Part shown: in pieces, positions 1-7,967 of the stretch | Layout: the number at the start of each line of letters is the position of its first letter | Position numbering within the stretch: the stretch's first letter is position 1 | Notes under the pieces: model-generated | Seen by the model: the letters and a program-made list of their open reading frames with translations, nothing else | What the model was told of the DNA's origin: nothing | The model's database searches: none | Assembly (NCBI GenBank): GCA_017621155.1 | Contig: JAGATP010000030.1 | Span: forward strand, 1-33,175 | Source: Clostridia bacterium | GTDB taxonomy: Bacteria > Bacillota > Clostridia > Christensenellales > Borkfalkiaceae | Length of the DNA: 33,175 bases | Direction: 5' to 3' | Translations under genes and position numbers: made by a program

Positions 1-658
1 CGGGGTTGTTCTTCGTTCGCCTTGAGAGCACCTGAATGATCTTGTCGATTTCCGCCTTTCTGCCGATCACGGGGTCGAGCTTGCCCGCCTTTGCCTTTTG
101 CGTGAGATCGACGCCGTACCTTGAAAGGGTTTCCAAGTCCCGCTCTTCCTCTTGTTCGGAGACATACTCCTTCGGCGTTCGACCCAAAGAGGTCGAGCGA
201 AAACGCGGGGTCGCCTTCGCCTGCGGCGGCTGAAAGAAACAGATTTTTTTGAGGTGCTCTTCCATCTTTTCGAGGTCGATTCCGAGCTGCACCATCTTCT
301 GCACGGCGAGGCAATTGAACTGAATGAGGACGTAAAGGACGTTTTCCGTGGAGAGGGTGGGGTCTTCGCTGTCCGAATCGAGATCGAGCGCCTGATCGAA
401 GATCTTTTCCACGTTCGCGCTGTAAGTCGCGCGCGCCGTTCCGCCCGTCGCGAGATACCCCCGAATGGCGAGGTAGAAGTTGTCCCGCTCCAATCCGAAC
501 GCGCTCAGGATTCGGCAAGCCCTGCACTCCTCCACGCTCAAAAAGCCAAATACGATGTGTTCGGTGCCGATGACGGCAGAGCGGCTCTCGTCGGCGAGAT
601 CCTGCGCCTGGCGCAAAACCTCGCGCATATTTTCACTTGACCGTTTGAAATAATCCAT
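1..658 (-). CDS. clpC: ClpC ATPase, N-terminal part (cut by window edge)
   Basis: This is the beginning of the Hsp100/Clp AAA+ unfoldase that feeds proteins, including McsB-phosphorylated ones, into ClpP. About 219 codons are visible. The start ATG at 658 opens [20 protein letters not shown], followed by the paired Clp-N repeats ([10 protein letters not shown] near residue 37; the second repeat contains [11 protein letters not shown] near residue 109). A linker follows, then [20 protein letters not shown] and [10 protein letters not shown], which normally sit directly before the Walker A motif of the first AAA+ domain. The Walker motifs are therefore beyond base 1. The gene lies 12 nt after mcsB in the same operon. 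It could only be another ClpA/B-type ATPase, but the mcsA-mcsB neighbours settle it as ClpC. Confidence 0.95.
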   Translation of the reverse strand, partial: MDYFKRSSENMREVLRQAQDLADESRSAVIGTEHIVFGFLSVEECRACRILSAFGLERDNFYLAIRGYLATGGTARATYSANVEKIFDQALDLDSDSEDPTLSTENVLYVLIQFNCLAVQKMVQLGIDLEKMEEHLKKICFFQPPQAKATPRFRSTSLGRTPKEYVSEQEEERDLETLSRYGVDLTQKAKAGKLDPVIGRKAEIDKIIQVLSRRTKNNP

Positions 659-670
659 GTCCTTTTTTCC

Positions 671-1675
671 TTATCCGATAATATCTTGCAGGGCGCTCTT
701 CACGTAATGCGCCCTCTTTGTTTTCAGCTCGCGCTCCGTCAGGGGCTTCCCCTCCCGCATGACGAGGTTGGTATCGAGCATGGCGCCGGACAAATCCTCG
801 AGCGCGGGGACGTCCCCCTTGACGATGCCGAGGGCGACGCCGAGCTTTAAGTCCGCCATGAGGGAGATCATCTCCTCGTAGGAAAGGAGCACGCAATGGG
901 TGAGAATGCCGAAGGCGCGAAGAGCGGAATCTTGCAGGGAGAGGGAATCCGCGGCGAAGAGATTTTGCCGCTCTTCCCCTTCGAACTGTATGATTTTGAG
1001 CGCGACGTTGTTGACCTCGGAGAGAATTTTCATCTCCGAGACGCCGAGCGTCACTTCGATGGAGAGCTGATACAAAAAGCCGCTCGCCTCCGATCCCTCG
1101 CCGTGCGCCCCCCGCAGCACCATGCCAAGTCGGGACATCTTTTCCTTCAGCGAGGGAATGAGCCCGTTTTTGGTGAGGGCGGGGAGAAAGAGCATGAGCG
1201 AGCATCTCAGCCCCGTGCCGATGTTGGTGGGACAGGCGGTCAGATAGCCGAAGTGCTCGTCGTAGGCAAGGACGGCGGACTTGGAAATTTCGTCGTCGAT
1301 GCCGGACAAGAGCTCGTAACACCCCCAGACGTTCGAGCCGGGCAAAATGCACTGCTCTCTTAAGTGATCTTCCTCGTTGACCATGACGCTCACCGTCTCT
1401 TCGGCGTTCACGATGGCGGCGGCAATGCTCTTATGCGAAAGGAGGGCGGGAGAAATGAGGTTGTTCTCAAGAAGGCGCTTGATTGTCTCGTCGTCCGTCT
1501 CGGCAAGGCGGTAAAGGGTAAAGTCGTCCAGGCCGCTGAGCGCATCGTAGACGGTGCGGATGACGGTGCGGGCGACGGCTTCGTCGAAAAGGCGATGAGG
1601 AAAGGGATAGGCGGCAAAGTTCCGCGCAAGGCGCACCCGCGTGGAGAGGACGACCGTTTCGGACAGTTCCATCAT
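671..1675 (-). CDS. mcsB: Protein arginine kinase McsB
   Basis: McsB phosphorylates arginines on damaged or regulatory proteins, marking them for ClpC-ClpP degradation; it belongs to the ATP:guanido phosphotransferase family. The 334-residue product is close to the usual length of about 350. The phosphagen-kinase start signature LSTRVRLARNFAAYPFP is near residue 10. Further family features are VNEEDHLREQC (near residue 120), GYLTACPTNIGTGLRCS (near residue 143) and the ATP-site segment RGAHGEGSEA (near residue 190). Its ATG overlaps the mcsA stop by 4 nt (ATGA at 1672-1675), so translation is coupled to mcsA. It is co-transcribed with clpC downstream. In other Firmicutes McsA activates this kinase. 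Confidence 0.96.
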   Translation of the reverse strand: MMELSETVVLSTRVRLARNFAAYPFPHRLFDEAVARTVIRTVYDALSGLDDFTLYRLAETDDETIKRLLENNLISPALLSHKSIAAAIVNAEETVSVMVNEEDHLREQCILPGSNVWGCYELLSGIDDEISKSAVLAYDEHFGYLTACPTNIGTGLRCSLMLFLPALTKNGLIPSLKEKMSRLGMVLRGAHGEGSEASGFLYQLSIEVTLGVSEMKILSEVNNVALKIIQFEGEERQNLFAADSLSLQDSALRAFGILTHCVLLSYEEMISLMADLKLGVALGIVKGDVPALEDLSGAMLDTNLVMREGKPLTERELKTKRAHYVKSALQDIIG

Positions 1676-2091
1676 TCATCCTCCTTGTCGCCGATGAGGC
1701 GGTTGATTTCGTCGAGCCGCTTGGAAAGCTCGTGCGCTTTGGCAAATTTCCGCAGGCGGATGCACTCCTCGATGCGTTCTTTTAAGAGGCTTCGCTCCTC
1801 CACGAGGTCGAAGTTGCCCTCTTCCGGCTTTTTGCCCTTGTGCTCCGTCTTTTCCTGCAAGCGAAGGGTCTCCCGCATGGTGAGGGGAAGAAAGGCGCGG
1901 TAGCAATCGGCACAGCCCATCAGCCCCGTCCGCTCGTAATCCTCCTTCCGATAGCCGCAGGTGGGACAGCTTTCGAGCCCGACGAGCACGTAATCAAGGC
2001 ACTCGTCGCAGACCATGACGAGCGCCTGCTCCCCGACGAAGTCCGAAATTTCGTAAATTCCCTCTCTCTTTTTACAGTGACAACAGCGCAT
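1672..2091 (-). CDS. mcsA: McsA, zinc-binding activator of McsB
   Basis: McsA is the adaptor and activator of the McsB arginine kinase and the first gene of this stress operon. The 139-residue product has clustered Cys-X2-Cys pairs for zinc: CCHC at the N-terminus, CDEC near residue 29, CPTC near 43 and CADC near 60. A C-terminal UVR helical hairpin follows (about residues 98-135: LLKERIEECIRLRKFAKAHE). The start at 2091 is preceded by AGAGGA and a strong promoter. In Bacillus and most clostridia ctsR is immediately upstream; here the upstream gene is sigK instead, so CtsR is either elsewhere or absent. Confidence 0.95.
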   Translation of the reverse strand: MRCCHCKKREGIYEISDFVGEQALVMVCDECLDYVLVGLESCPTCGYRKEDYERTGLMGCADCYRAFLPLTMRETLRLQEKTEHKGKKPEEGNFDLVEERSLLKERIEECIRLRKFAKAHELSKRLDEINRLIGDKEDE

Positions 2092-2120
2092 TGCATCCTC
2101 TTTCCGATTTGTTCCCTTCG

Positions 2121-2148
2121 ATTATATCACACTTTCGAAAAAAAGCAA
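2121..2148 (-). promoter_or_regulatory. Vegetative promoter of mcsA-mcsB-clpC
   Basis: The minus strand reads TTGCTT, 16 nt, then TATAAT with an upstream TG (extended -10). The -35 is at 2148-2143 and the -10 at 2126-2121, about 30 nt from the mcsA start. No CtsR heptad repeat (GGTCAAA type) is visible around it. Confidence 0.8.
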
Positions 2149-2165
2149 TCGTTTTCTGGAGAAAT

Positions 2166-2864
2166 TTAGTCGGGCGTGAAATTTGCCTGCTTTAAACTCT
2201 CTTTCAGCTTCTGCACCGCCCTCTTTTCAATCCGCGATATGTACGATCGGGAAATATTCAGCTTTGCCGCCACTTCCCGCTGCGGGAGCGGGGGAGAGGA
2301 AAATCCGTAGCGGAGGCAAAGGACGGTGTACTCCCGTTCGGTGAGCGTCTTTTTCATGAGCCGATCGAGCCGATCGCGCAAAATGGACTTTTCCACGCTG
2401 TCAAAGACGCTCTCCTCCTTTTCGGAGAGAAGCTCCATGAGCGTCAGCTCGTTCCCCTCCTTATCCTCCCCGACGGGATCGGTGAGCGAAAGGGTGTTTT
2501 TGTGCTTTTTATTCGAGCGCAGCAGCATTAAAATTTCGTTCTCGATGCAGCGCGCCGTATAGGTGGAGAGGGTCGTTCCCTTCCCCCGACTGTACGTGCC
2601 GATCGCCTTGATGAGCCCGATCGATCCCACGGAGATGAGATCGTCCGTCTCGGCAGAGCCCGTATATTTTTTTGCAATGTGCGCGACGAGCCTCATGTTG
2701 TGGCGAATGAGAATATCCCGCGCTTCGGGATCTCCCTGCTCCATCAAATCGAGGTATTTTTGCTCCTCTTCCTTGGTGAGGGGACGGGGATAGCTCCCCT
2801 TTTCGATTGCCCCCGTAAAGAAAAAGCATTTTTGTAAAAACGCCCATAAAAAAGAAAAGAACAT
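2166..2864 (-). CDS. sigK: Pro-sigma-K, late mother-cell sporulation sigma factor
   Basis: This is a sigma-70 family factor of the SigK/SigE subgroup, 232 residues from the chosen ATG at 2864. The start MFFSFLWAFLQKCFFFTGAI is a hydrophobic pro-sequence of the kind removed from pro-SigK at the forespore membrane. It is followed by SYPRPLTKEEEQKYLDLM, region 2 (HNMRLVAHIAKKY; DDLISVGSIGLIKAI; TYTARCIENEILM) and a region 4 helix-turn-helix ending REVAAKLNISRSYISRIEKRA. A longer frame reaches 2942, but it would run into the GH3 gene and lacks the pro-sequence context. The coding sequence is continuous, so there is no skin-like interruption. SigK indicates an endospore-forming ancestry. The assignment to SigK rather than SigE rests on the pro-sequence and on the absence of spoIIGA next to it. 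Confidence 0.9.
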   Translation of the reverse strand: MFFSFLWAFLQKCFFFTGAIEKGSYPRPLTKEEEQKYLDLMEQGDPEARDILIRHNMRLVAHIAKKYTGSAETDDLISVGSIGLIKAIGTYSRGKGTTLSTYTARCIENEILMLLRSNKKHKNTLSLTDPVGEDKEGNELTLMELLSEKEESVFDSVEKSILRDRLDRLMKKTLTEREYTVLCLRYGFSSPPLPQREVAAKLNISRSYISRIEKRAVQKLKESLKQANFTPD

Positions 2865-2898
2865 ATCTATTGATATGTCCTTTTCATCGAAATATGTC
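2861..2898 (-). promoter_or_regulatory. Possible SigE-like promoter and start-codon hairpin of sigK
   Basis: The minus strand reads GACATATT (2898-2891), 13 nt, then CATATCAAT (2877-2869), resembling the mother-cell SigE pattern (ATATT, 13-14 nt, CATACAAT). A perfect 7-bp inverted repeat, ACATATC-N4-GATATGT (2861-2878), covers the start codon. If the promoter is real, transcription would begin almost at the ATG. This is a by-eye match and could be coincidence. Confidence 0.35.
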
Positions 2899-2907
2899 AA
2901 ACTGCTT

Positions 2908-5844
2908 TTATTCTTCGGATTCTTCCTCAAATTCGTAAACAAAATGCGTTTTACCCGTTCCGTCGAGGATAAGAATCGTACCCCATGCGATCCAACAGAG
3001 TCCGAGAACCGCGCTGACGGAAATCATGACGATTTCCCAAACGGGCATCAATTCGACCTGATATACGCCGTAAGAATAGCCGTTCATCGCATTCGAATTG
3101 ACAACGGTGTAGAGAATATTCTTCACGGCTCTGCGCGCTACGATGACGTCTTCCGCCGTCTTCAGGGGAACGGCAGATGAAATCGTCGTAAGCGCAAGAT
3201 CGTTGCCCGTGCGGAGCATCTGCGTCATATTCTGAGCGGCGGTCGTAAAGTAGTCGGTGACGACCATTCCGTTGAAGCCCCACTCGTGGCGCAGCATGGT
3301 GGTCATAACGCTATACCGCCCGCCTGCCCAGATCGCACCGATGCGGTTGTAAGAACTCATAACTGCGGTACAGGCATTCATTTCCTTCGTAGAAGCTTCA
3401 TACGTCTTATTTCCATTCTCGTCGACCACCTCGGCATTGTATCTGATCTCGACTTTGGCGTTTTTGACGCACATCTCGAACGGCTTTAAATAGATTTCGC
3501 GGACTGCCTGCTCGTTTGCCCAAGTTGCAACGTTGTTGTTGGTCTTTCTGTTGGTTTCCTGTTCGTTCAACGCAAAGTGTTTGATGTAGGAATAGACTCC
3601 CTTTTCCGCCGCTCCCTGCACGACGTAAGTCGTCATATGTCCTGCAAGCACGGGATCTTCGGAATAATACTCGAAGTGTCTTCCCGAAAGAGGATATCGG
3701 TGCATATTCGTCGCAGGCGCATACCAACCGCTGTATCCTCCCAAAAGTCCCTCTTCGCCGATTGCCTCACCGAGCTTTTGCGCAAGCTCTTTGTTCCACG
3801 TACATGCAATCAACGTTGCTGCGGGGATAGAAGAACCCTTGATAGAGGCGTCCATAAAAGAGGAGAATCCGGCAGGCCCGTCGGGATCCTTCGTTGCAGG
3901 CTTATTGATGGACTTGATTGCCATCGTTCTGTATCCTCCCGTACCGATTATGGCAGTCATCTCCTTTTCGGTGATCTCGTCGAGAAGGGGATCCCAGAGC
4001 GGATCGTCATACGAAAGCCCGCGAAGCTGAATGAGTTCAATGCCGTTGTCCGCGCCCGTGGTCGGCTTGCTTCCCTGATAAATCGATCCGTCGTAGGTAT
4101 AGTCGATCGCGGGATCGGTAGAAGTGAGCGTCTCGGAAAGGGATTTGGTAAGATACTTTGAAGAATAGACGGGCAATTTTGCATTTTTCTCGGGAGCAGA
4201 CACGCCGCCCGCAAAACCGTCCGCCCGAGTAAGCTGCGTCGTGGCGTTGTCCATGTACTCCGTCATGTCCTCCAACCGGTTGGTTGCCGCAATCAGATCG
4301 GAAGGGCGTTTCTTGTCGCCCGAAAAGACCGTTCTTTCCAGCGTTACCGTTTTGGAATCGTACGCCTCGTGCGCGTTTTTCCCCGCAATCAGCGTATACT
4401 CTCCGCCATCGATGACATAAGCCTTTTCGACCTTATGATCATAAGAGGCAAGCGCTTCTTTATGGAAGGAGAAGTGCACCTTTTCCTCTTCGCCCGCTTT
4501 GAGTTCTTTCGTCTTTGCAAAATCAATCAGGGCTTTCGCCGATTTTTCAATGCCGCCTGCGGTATACGGAGCCGTCTGATAAATCTGTACGACTTCTTTT
4601 CCGGCGAGTTTGCCCGTGTTTTTGACGGTGACGTCGAATTCGATCACGTCATCCTTGACGCTGACCTCGCTCATCGTTTGAGAAAACGAGGTGTACGAAA
4701 GTCCGTAACCGAAGGGATATGCGACCGCCTGATTATACCATTTACCGCCGTCGTTTTTGACTGCATCCATCGTCTCGTAATAGCGGTATCCGACGTAGAT
4801 TCCCTCTTCATATTCGACGTAAGCGACGTTTCCGAGATCCGCGTAGCGAAAATCTCCCGCATTGACGTAAGTAGGATCGGAGGTAATATCGTTGACCCAC
4901 GTATCGGTCATTCTCCCTGAAGGAGAAACCGTTCCGTTCAATACTTCACCCACGCCGTTGACGCCCGTAGAACCGAATCCTGCGGAAAACAGAGTTGCAT
5001 AACGGAAGGAGGCGTTTTCCTTTTTTGCTTCGTTTAATATTCGGTAAATACGGTCAGTCTCAAAGGGATTTCCCGCCGTATTGACGATAACGACCACGCG
5101 GTTGAACTTTTCGCAAAGATAGGAAAGCAGTTCCTCTTCCCCTGCCGTCATTTCCAGGTAATGTCTGCCGGCCTCTCCGCCCCATTTTGCCATATCGGCG
5201 GGAAGATCGAATGCCTCTCCGCCCATGCGTCCGATCATATAAATTGCCGTATCGTAACTCGCATAAGTGCTTTCCGTCGAAGCGTACGCGGAAGAGGGAA
5301 TTTCCTTGATCGTAAAATCGGAAGTGTTTTGAATGACGTCGACCGATCCTCGCTTTGCTTTGTCCTGATTGCTCTTACTCGCGTTCCAGACCTGCTCGTT
5401 GACCTCGAAGTGATCCTCCTCCAGCGCGATCTTCAGATCCGAACGGTTAAAGGACTGTCCCGACCCCGTACCCCCGACGACCACGTCGACGCTATCGTAA
5501 CCAAACAGGCTGACCCTCGCCTTTTTTGCGGCAGTCGCGCTCAGGGGTAAAAGATGATCGTCGTTGTTGAGGAGCACGATTCCCTCCGTGACTGCTTCGG
5601 GGATAATCGTCGCCTCGGTATTTTGAATGGCTTCCTCCTGCGTCTTTGCAGTGCTCGCGTAATACTCGCCGTTTCCGCTGCCGCCGACTATCTCAAATCT
5701 CGCTCCGCCCAGTGCCATGGTAATGATACCGTAGAGCATAGGCGAGGTTGCGATCACGTTGACGGCAATGATCACCGCCGCAATGGCAGCCATAATGGAA
5801 GCCCACTTGATCACGTGTTTCTTTTTATTGACTTTCTTTGCCAT
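2908..5844 (-). CDS. Membrane-tethered GH3 glycosidase, circularly permuted
   Basis: This 978-residue glycoside hydrolase family 3 enzyme is probably a beta-glucosidase-like exo-acting glycosidase. Its domain order is reversed from the usual one. The C-type alpha/beta domain comes first (about 80-380, starting EGIVLLNNDDHLLPL). The fibronectin III-like domain follows (about 400-490, KNTGKLAGKEVVQIYQ). The TIM-barrel N-type domain is last (about 620-910). Both catalytic signatures are present: the acid/base Glu in IGRMGGEAFDLP (E210) and the nucleophile Asp in GFNGMVVTDYF (D864). There is a transmembrane segment at each end (about 12-45 and 935-960) with lysine-rich and acidic cytoplasmic tails, so the catalytic body should face outward, anchored twice. 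It starts 17 nt after the lipoprotein gene, in one operon. Substrate cannot be told from sequence. Confidence 0.9.
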   Translation of the reverse strand: MAKKVNKKKHVIKWASIMAAIAAVIIAVNVIATSPMLYGIITMALGGARFEIVGGSGNGEYYASTAKTQEEAIQNTEATIIPEAVTEGIVLLNNDDHLLPLSATAAKKARVSLFGYDSVDVVVGGTGSGQSFNRSDLKIALEEDHFEVNEQVWNASKSNQDKAKRGSVDVIQNTSDFTIKEIPSSAYASTESTYASYDTAIYMIGRMGGEAFDLPADMAKWGGEAGRHYLEMTAGEEELLSYLCEKFNRVVVIVNTAGNPFETDRIYRILNEAKKENASFRYATLFSAGFGSTGVNGVGEVLNGTVSPSGRMTDTWVNDITSDPTYVNAGDFRYADLGNVAYVEYEEGIYVGYRYYETMDAVKNDGGKWYNQAVAYPFGYGLSYTSFSQTMSEVSVKDDVIEFDVTVKNTGKLAGKEVVQIYQTAPYTAGGIEKSAKALIDFAKTKELKAGEEEKVHFSFHKEALASYDHKVEKAYVIDGGEYTLIAGKNAHEAYDSKTVTLERTVFSGDKKRPSDLIAATNRLEDMTEYMDNATTQLTRADGFAGGVSAPEKNAKLPVYSSKYLTKSLSETLTSTDPAIDYTYDGSIYQGSKPTTGADNGIELIQLRGLSYDDPLWDPLLDEITEKEMTAIIGTGGYRTMAIKSINKPATKDPDGPAGFSSFMDASIKGSSIPAATLIACTWNKELAQKLGEAIGEEGLLGGYSGWYAPATNMHRYPLSGRHFEYYSEDPVLAGHMTTYVVQGAAEKGVYSYIKHFALNEQETNRKTNNNVATWANEQAVREIYLKPFEMCVKNAKVEIRYNAEVVDENGNKTYEASTKEMNACTAVMSSYNRIGAIWAGGRYSVMTTMLRHEWGFNGMVVTDYFTTAAQNMTQMLRTGNDLALTTISSAVPLKTAEDVIVARRAVKNILYTVVNSNAMNGYSYGVYQVELMPVWEIVMISVSAVLGLCWIAWGTILILDGTGKTHFVYEFEEESEE

Positions 5845-5861
5845 AACTCCCCCTTCTCCGA

Positions 5862-6521
5862 TCAGCCGACGGTAGAATTGGCGTTGAGATAGACGATGGT
5901 ATCGCCATCCAACGCGACTTCAACGAAGATCTCTTCCTCCGTCAATCCTTCCGTGGGATTCATCAGCAATGTTTCGCCGAGAAAAAACTCGACGGGTGTG
6001 TACTCATCCGCGGGCGCACCGATCCAGAGCTTATCTTCCAATCCGCCCGTGTACTCCTTTTTACCCGCCTCCATCATCGTATCCACGCCGTGAACGACGC
6101 CGTCTCCCCAACCCGCCATACAGGTCATGCCGGGAACGAATACGAAATTTGCTTCCGTAGGTTTCGTGAGAATGTACGAGTTATCCGTCGAACCGTTGTA
6201 TTCGGTCGTGCCGTTCTTGTACGTACCCGTATAGGTAACGACAAGCGAAAGAGAAAGCGCGGGGCCCTGCAAATCTTTAACGTATTCGTAAGTACCGTCC
6301 TCTTTGAGCGTAAGGGTATTTTCGGAATAAGCCTTTGCCATCGTCAGGAACATGGAAGCTCCGCCCTCAAACTTTGACATATTTTGAGAAACGTACTCCT
6401 CGCTATACGTCTTCTTTGCGGTCGCGCTGACTCTTCTGTCGCAACCCGTCATACCCAGCGCCAGCGTTCCCACAAGCGCCATTCCCATTACCGTTGCCAT
6501 CGTTTTCGTCGTTTTTTTCAT
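5862..6521 (-). CDS. Lipoprotein of unknown function, first gene of the GH3 operon
   Basis: I do not recognise the family. The 219-residue product begins with a lipoprotein signal peptide (KKTTK, hydrophobic stretch, lipobox LGMTGC with Cys27). It should be anchored on the outer face of the membrane. The body is rich in Thr, Gly and Tyr. A central part reads like a small beta-strand domain (LTLKEDGTYEYVKDLQG; VVTYTGTYKNGTTEYNG), the type seen in calycin-like or META-like lipoproteins, but no signature is clear. The SD GGAGG lies 7 nt before the ATG at 6521. It is co-transcribed with the GH3 glycosidase. A binding or accessory role for that surface enzyme is inference from position only. Confidence 0.8.
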   Translation of the reverse strand: MKKTTKTMATVMGMALVGTLALGMTGCDRRVSATAKKTYSEEYVSQNMSKFEGGASMFLTMAKAYSENTLTLKEDGTYEYVKDLQGPALSLSLVVTYTGTYKNGTTEYNGSTDNSYILTKPTEANFVFVPGMTCMAGWGDGVVHGVDTMMEAGKKEYTGGLEDKLWIGAPADEYTPVEFFLGETLLMNPTEGLTEEEIFVEVALDGDTIVYLNANSTVG

Positions 6522-6550
6522 AAGAATTCCTCCAAAAATTGATAAAAATT

Positions 6551-6608
6551 AAATCCGAAGCACCTTCGGATTTCGCCTTGATTTTATCACGGATTTTCTT
6601 TTTGTAAA
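6551..6608 (-). promoter_or_regulatory. Promoter plus 5'-end hairpin of the lipoprotein-GH3 operon
   Basis: The minus strand shows TTTACA (6608-6603), 16 nt, then TAAAAT (6586-6581). A perfect 10-bp hairpin, AAATCCGAAG-GTG-CTTCGGATTT (6573-6551), begins where transcription should start, so the mRNA would carry a stem at its extreme 5' end. Such stems usually protect mRNA from decay. The AATTTTTAT that follows could also make it a weak attenuator. Confidence 0.65.
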
Positions 6609-6650
6609 TGGAAAACCGAACGAAAGGACGTTTTTTTTGCACAAAAGGAA

Positions 6651-6677
6651 ACCGCCCGCACGTTATGTGCGGGCGGT
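6651..6677 (-). terminator. Terminator after the GHKL kinase gene
   Basis: A perfect 11-bp GC-rich stem, ACCGCCCGCAC / GTGCGGGCGGT, with a 5-nt loop starts 5 nt after the kinase stop on the minus strand. TTCCTTTTG follows. It closes the long folate/two-component transcript. Confidence 0.85.
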
Positions 6678-6682
6678 AAGCC

Positions 6683-7966
6683 TCATTTGCTTGTAAAAAG
6701 AAGATTCAGAATAAAAACATCGTCTTCGACCAACACCGTTGCGGAACCGCCGTACTTTTCCACAATCATCTTGATGCTCTTGAGTCCGAATCCGTGTTGC
6801 GTATGATCTTGCTTGATCGTTTTGGGAAGTCCGTCTTTGAGTTCAATCTTTCCTTTAAAGTAATTCTCCGTCCGGATGCAGAGCATATCCTTCTCCCTTC
6901 TGACATTGAGCGTAATGACGCGCCTGTCCTCTTCCAACTCTAAAACGGCTTCAATCGCATTGTCGAGCGCATTCCCGAACAGGGAATAGAGATCGGGCGA
7001 GTTCATGAACGAAAGGAGCGTCCCGTCTACCACATAGGTAAACTTGATGCCTTTCCTCTGACAGAGAAGGCTTCGTTCGGTAATCGCAACATTGATTGCC
7101 TCGTTCCCCGTATTGGCGACAACCTCGTAATCTGCGATAGACCGTTCGATCTCCGTTTTATACTCGTTGAGTTCGTCCGTAGACGTGAGTTTCTTGATCG
7201 TCTCGAGTTGTTTTTTCATATCGTGGCACTTCGCGTTGATTGCGTTGATGCTCGCCTTGGAAAGCTCGCTGTGCATCCCGCTCATCTGAAGCATATAGTT
7301 GATGTACTCCTTTTCCTCGACGAGTTGGCTGTTGTGAAACAAGCTCGCCTGCAAAAAGAGCGCAAGGATACAAAGCGCGATGTGATAAATCTCCACGACC
7401 GGATATTCGTACCGCAGCCGCAACAAAAGAAGATTCAAAATGACCGATGTCAGCAAAATGATCGCGGAGGGAATGATGAGGCGCAGTGCCTCGAGATTGA
7501 CCTTGCGCGTCTTGATCCGCCTTAAAACGGTAAAATATGAAATCGTATAGATCGCCACGCAGGACAGATCGTTAAAAATCTGAATACGCAAAAAATCGCC
7601 GGTGACAAAAGAGGAGAAAAAACCCAACGCGATCAGCCAGGAACAACTCGTGGACAAGTGCTGCATCGTATATGCCGCGATGCTGAAAAAGACGACTTCG
7701 AGAAGGGAACAATCAAAAGCGTAAAACATTCCGATCTCCAAGAACAGAAATACGGCAAGATAGCGGAAAGCCGTGAGCAGCTGAAATTCCAATCCGAAAA
7801 AGCGATCCCATAAAAATGGAATCAAAATCGCTTCCGCGATACAAAAGAGAAGGGGAAGCCAACCTCTCTGCCTTAACTTCTTTCCCGAAAAAGCGAGAAA
7901 CAGCGCTACGGTCATCTGTACGGAAAAAGAAGTACTTTGAATCAATTCACGCAAAAAGACAGGCAT
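6683..7966 (-). CDS. AgrC-like GHKL sensor histidine kinase
   Basis: This is the membrane sensor kinase of a LytTR-type two-component system, 427 residues from ATG 7966. About six transmembrane segments fill residues 10-210. A linker follows, then the dimerisation/phosphorylation region with His248 in NAKCHDMKKQLETI. The GHKL ATPase is last, with an N box GNALDNAIEA (331-340) and a G box HGFGLKSIKMIVEKYGG (391-407). This is the layout of AgrC/ComD kinases that sense peptides, but no AgrD-like peptide or AgrB protease gene is nearby, so the signal is unknown. The start ATG is one base past the regulator's stop (TGATATG). The preceding GGGAG gives a good SD; a longer TTG start at 7984 is less likely. 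Confidence 0.9.
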   Translation of the reverse strand: MPVFLRELIQSTSFSVQMTVALFLAFSGKKLRQRGWLPLLFCIAEAILIPFLWDRFFGLEFQLLTAFRYLAVFLFLEIGMFYAFDCSLLEVVFFSIAAYTMQHLSTSCSWLIALGFFSSFVTGDFLRIQIFNDLSCVAIYTISYFTVLRRIKTRKVNLEALRLIIPSAIILLTSVILNLLLLRLRYEYPVVEIYHIALCILALFLQASLFHNSQLVEEKEYINYMLQMSGMHSELSKASINAINAKCHDMKKQLETIKKLTSTDELNEYKTEIERSIADYEVVANTGNEAINVAITERSLLCQRKGIKFTYVVDGTLLSFMNSPDLYSLFGNALDNAIEAVLELEEDRRVITLNVRREKDMLCIRTENYFKGKIELKDGLPKTIKQDHTQHGFGLKSIKMIVEKYGGSATVLVEDDVFILNLLFTSK

Positions 7967-7967
7967 A

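Noticed and set aside
152..640. Plus-strand open frame of 162 codons
   Set aside because: It is the complement of clpC, which has unmistakable Clp-N homology on the minus strand.
6600..6660. LytTR binding repeats before the lipoprotein-GH3 promoter
   Set aside because: Loose matches only (AACGTCCTT, TTCGTTCGG) at the wrong spacing for the usual paired repeats.
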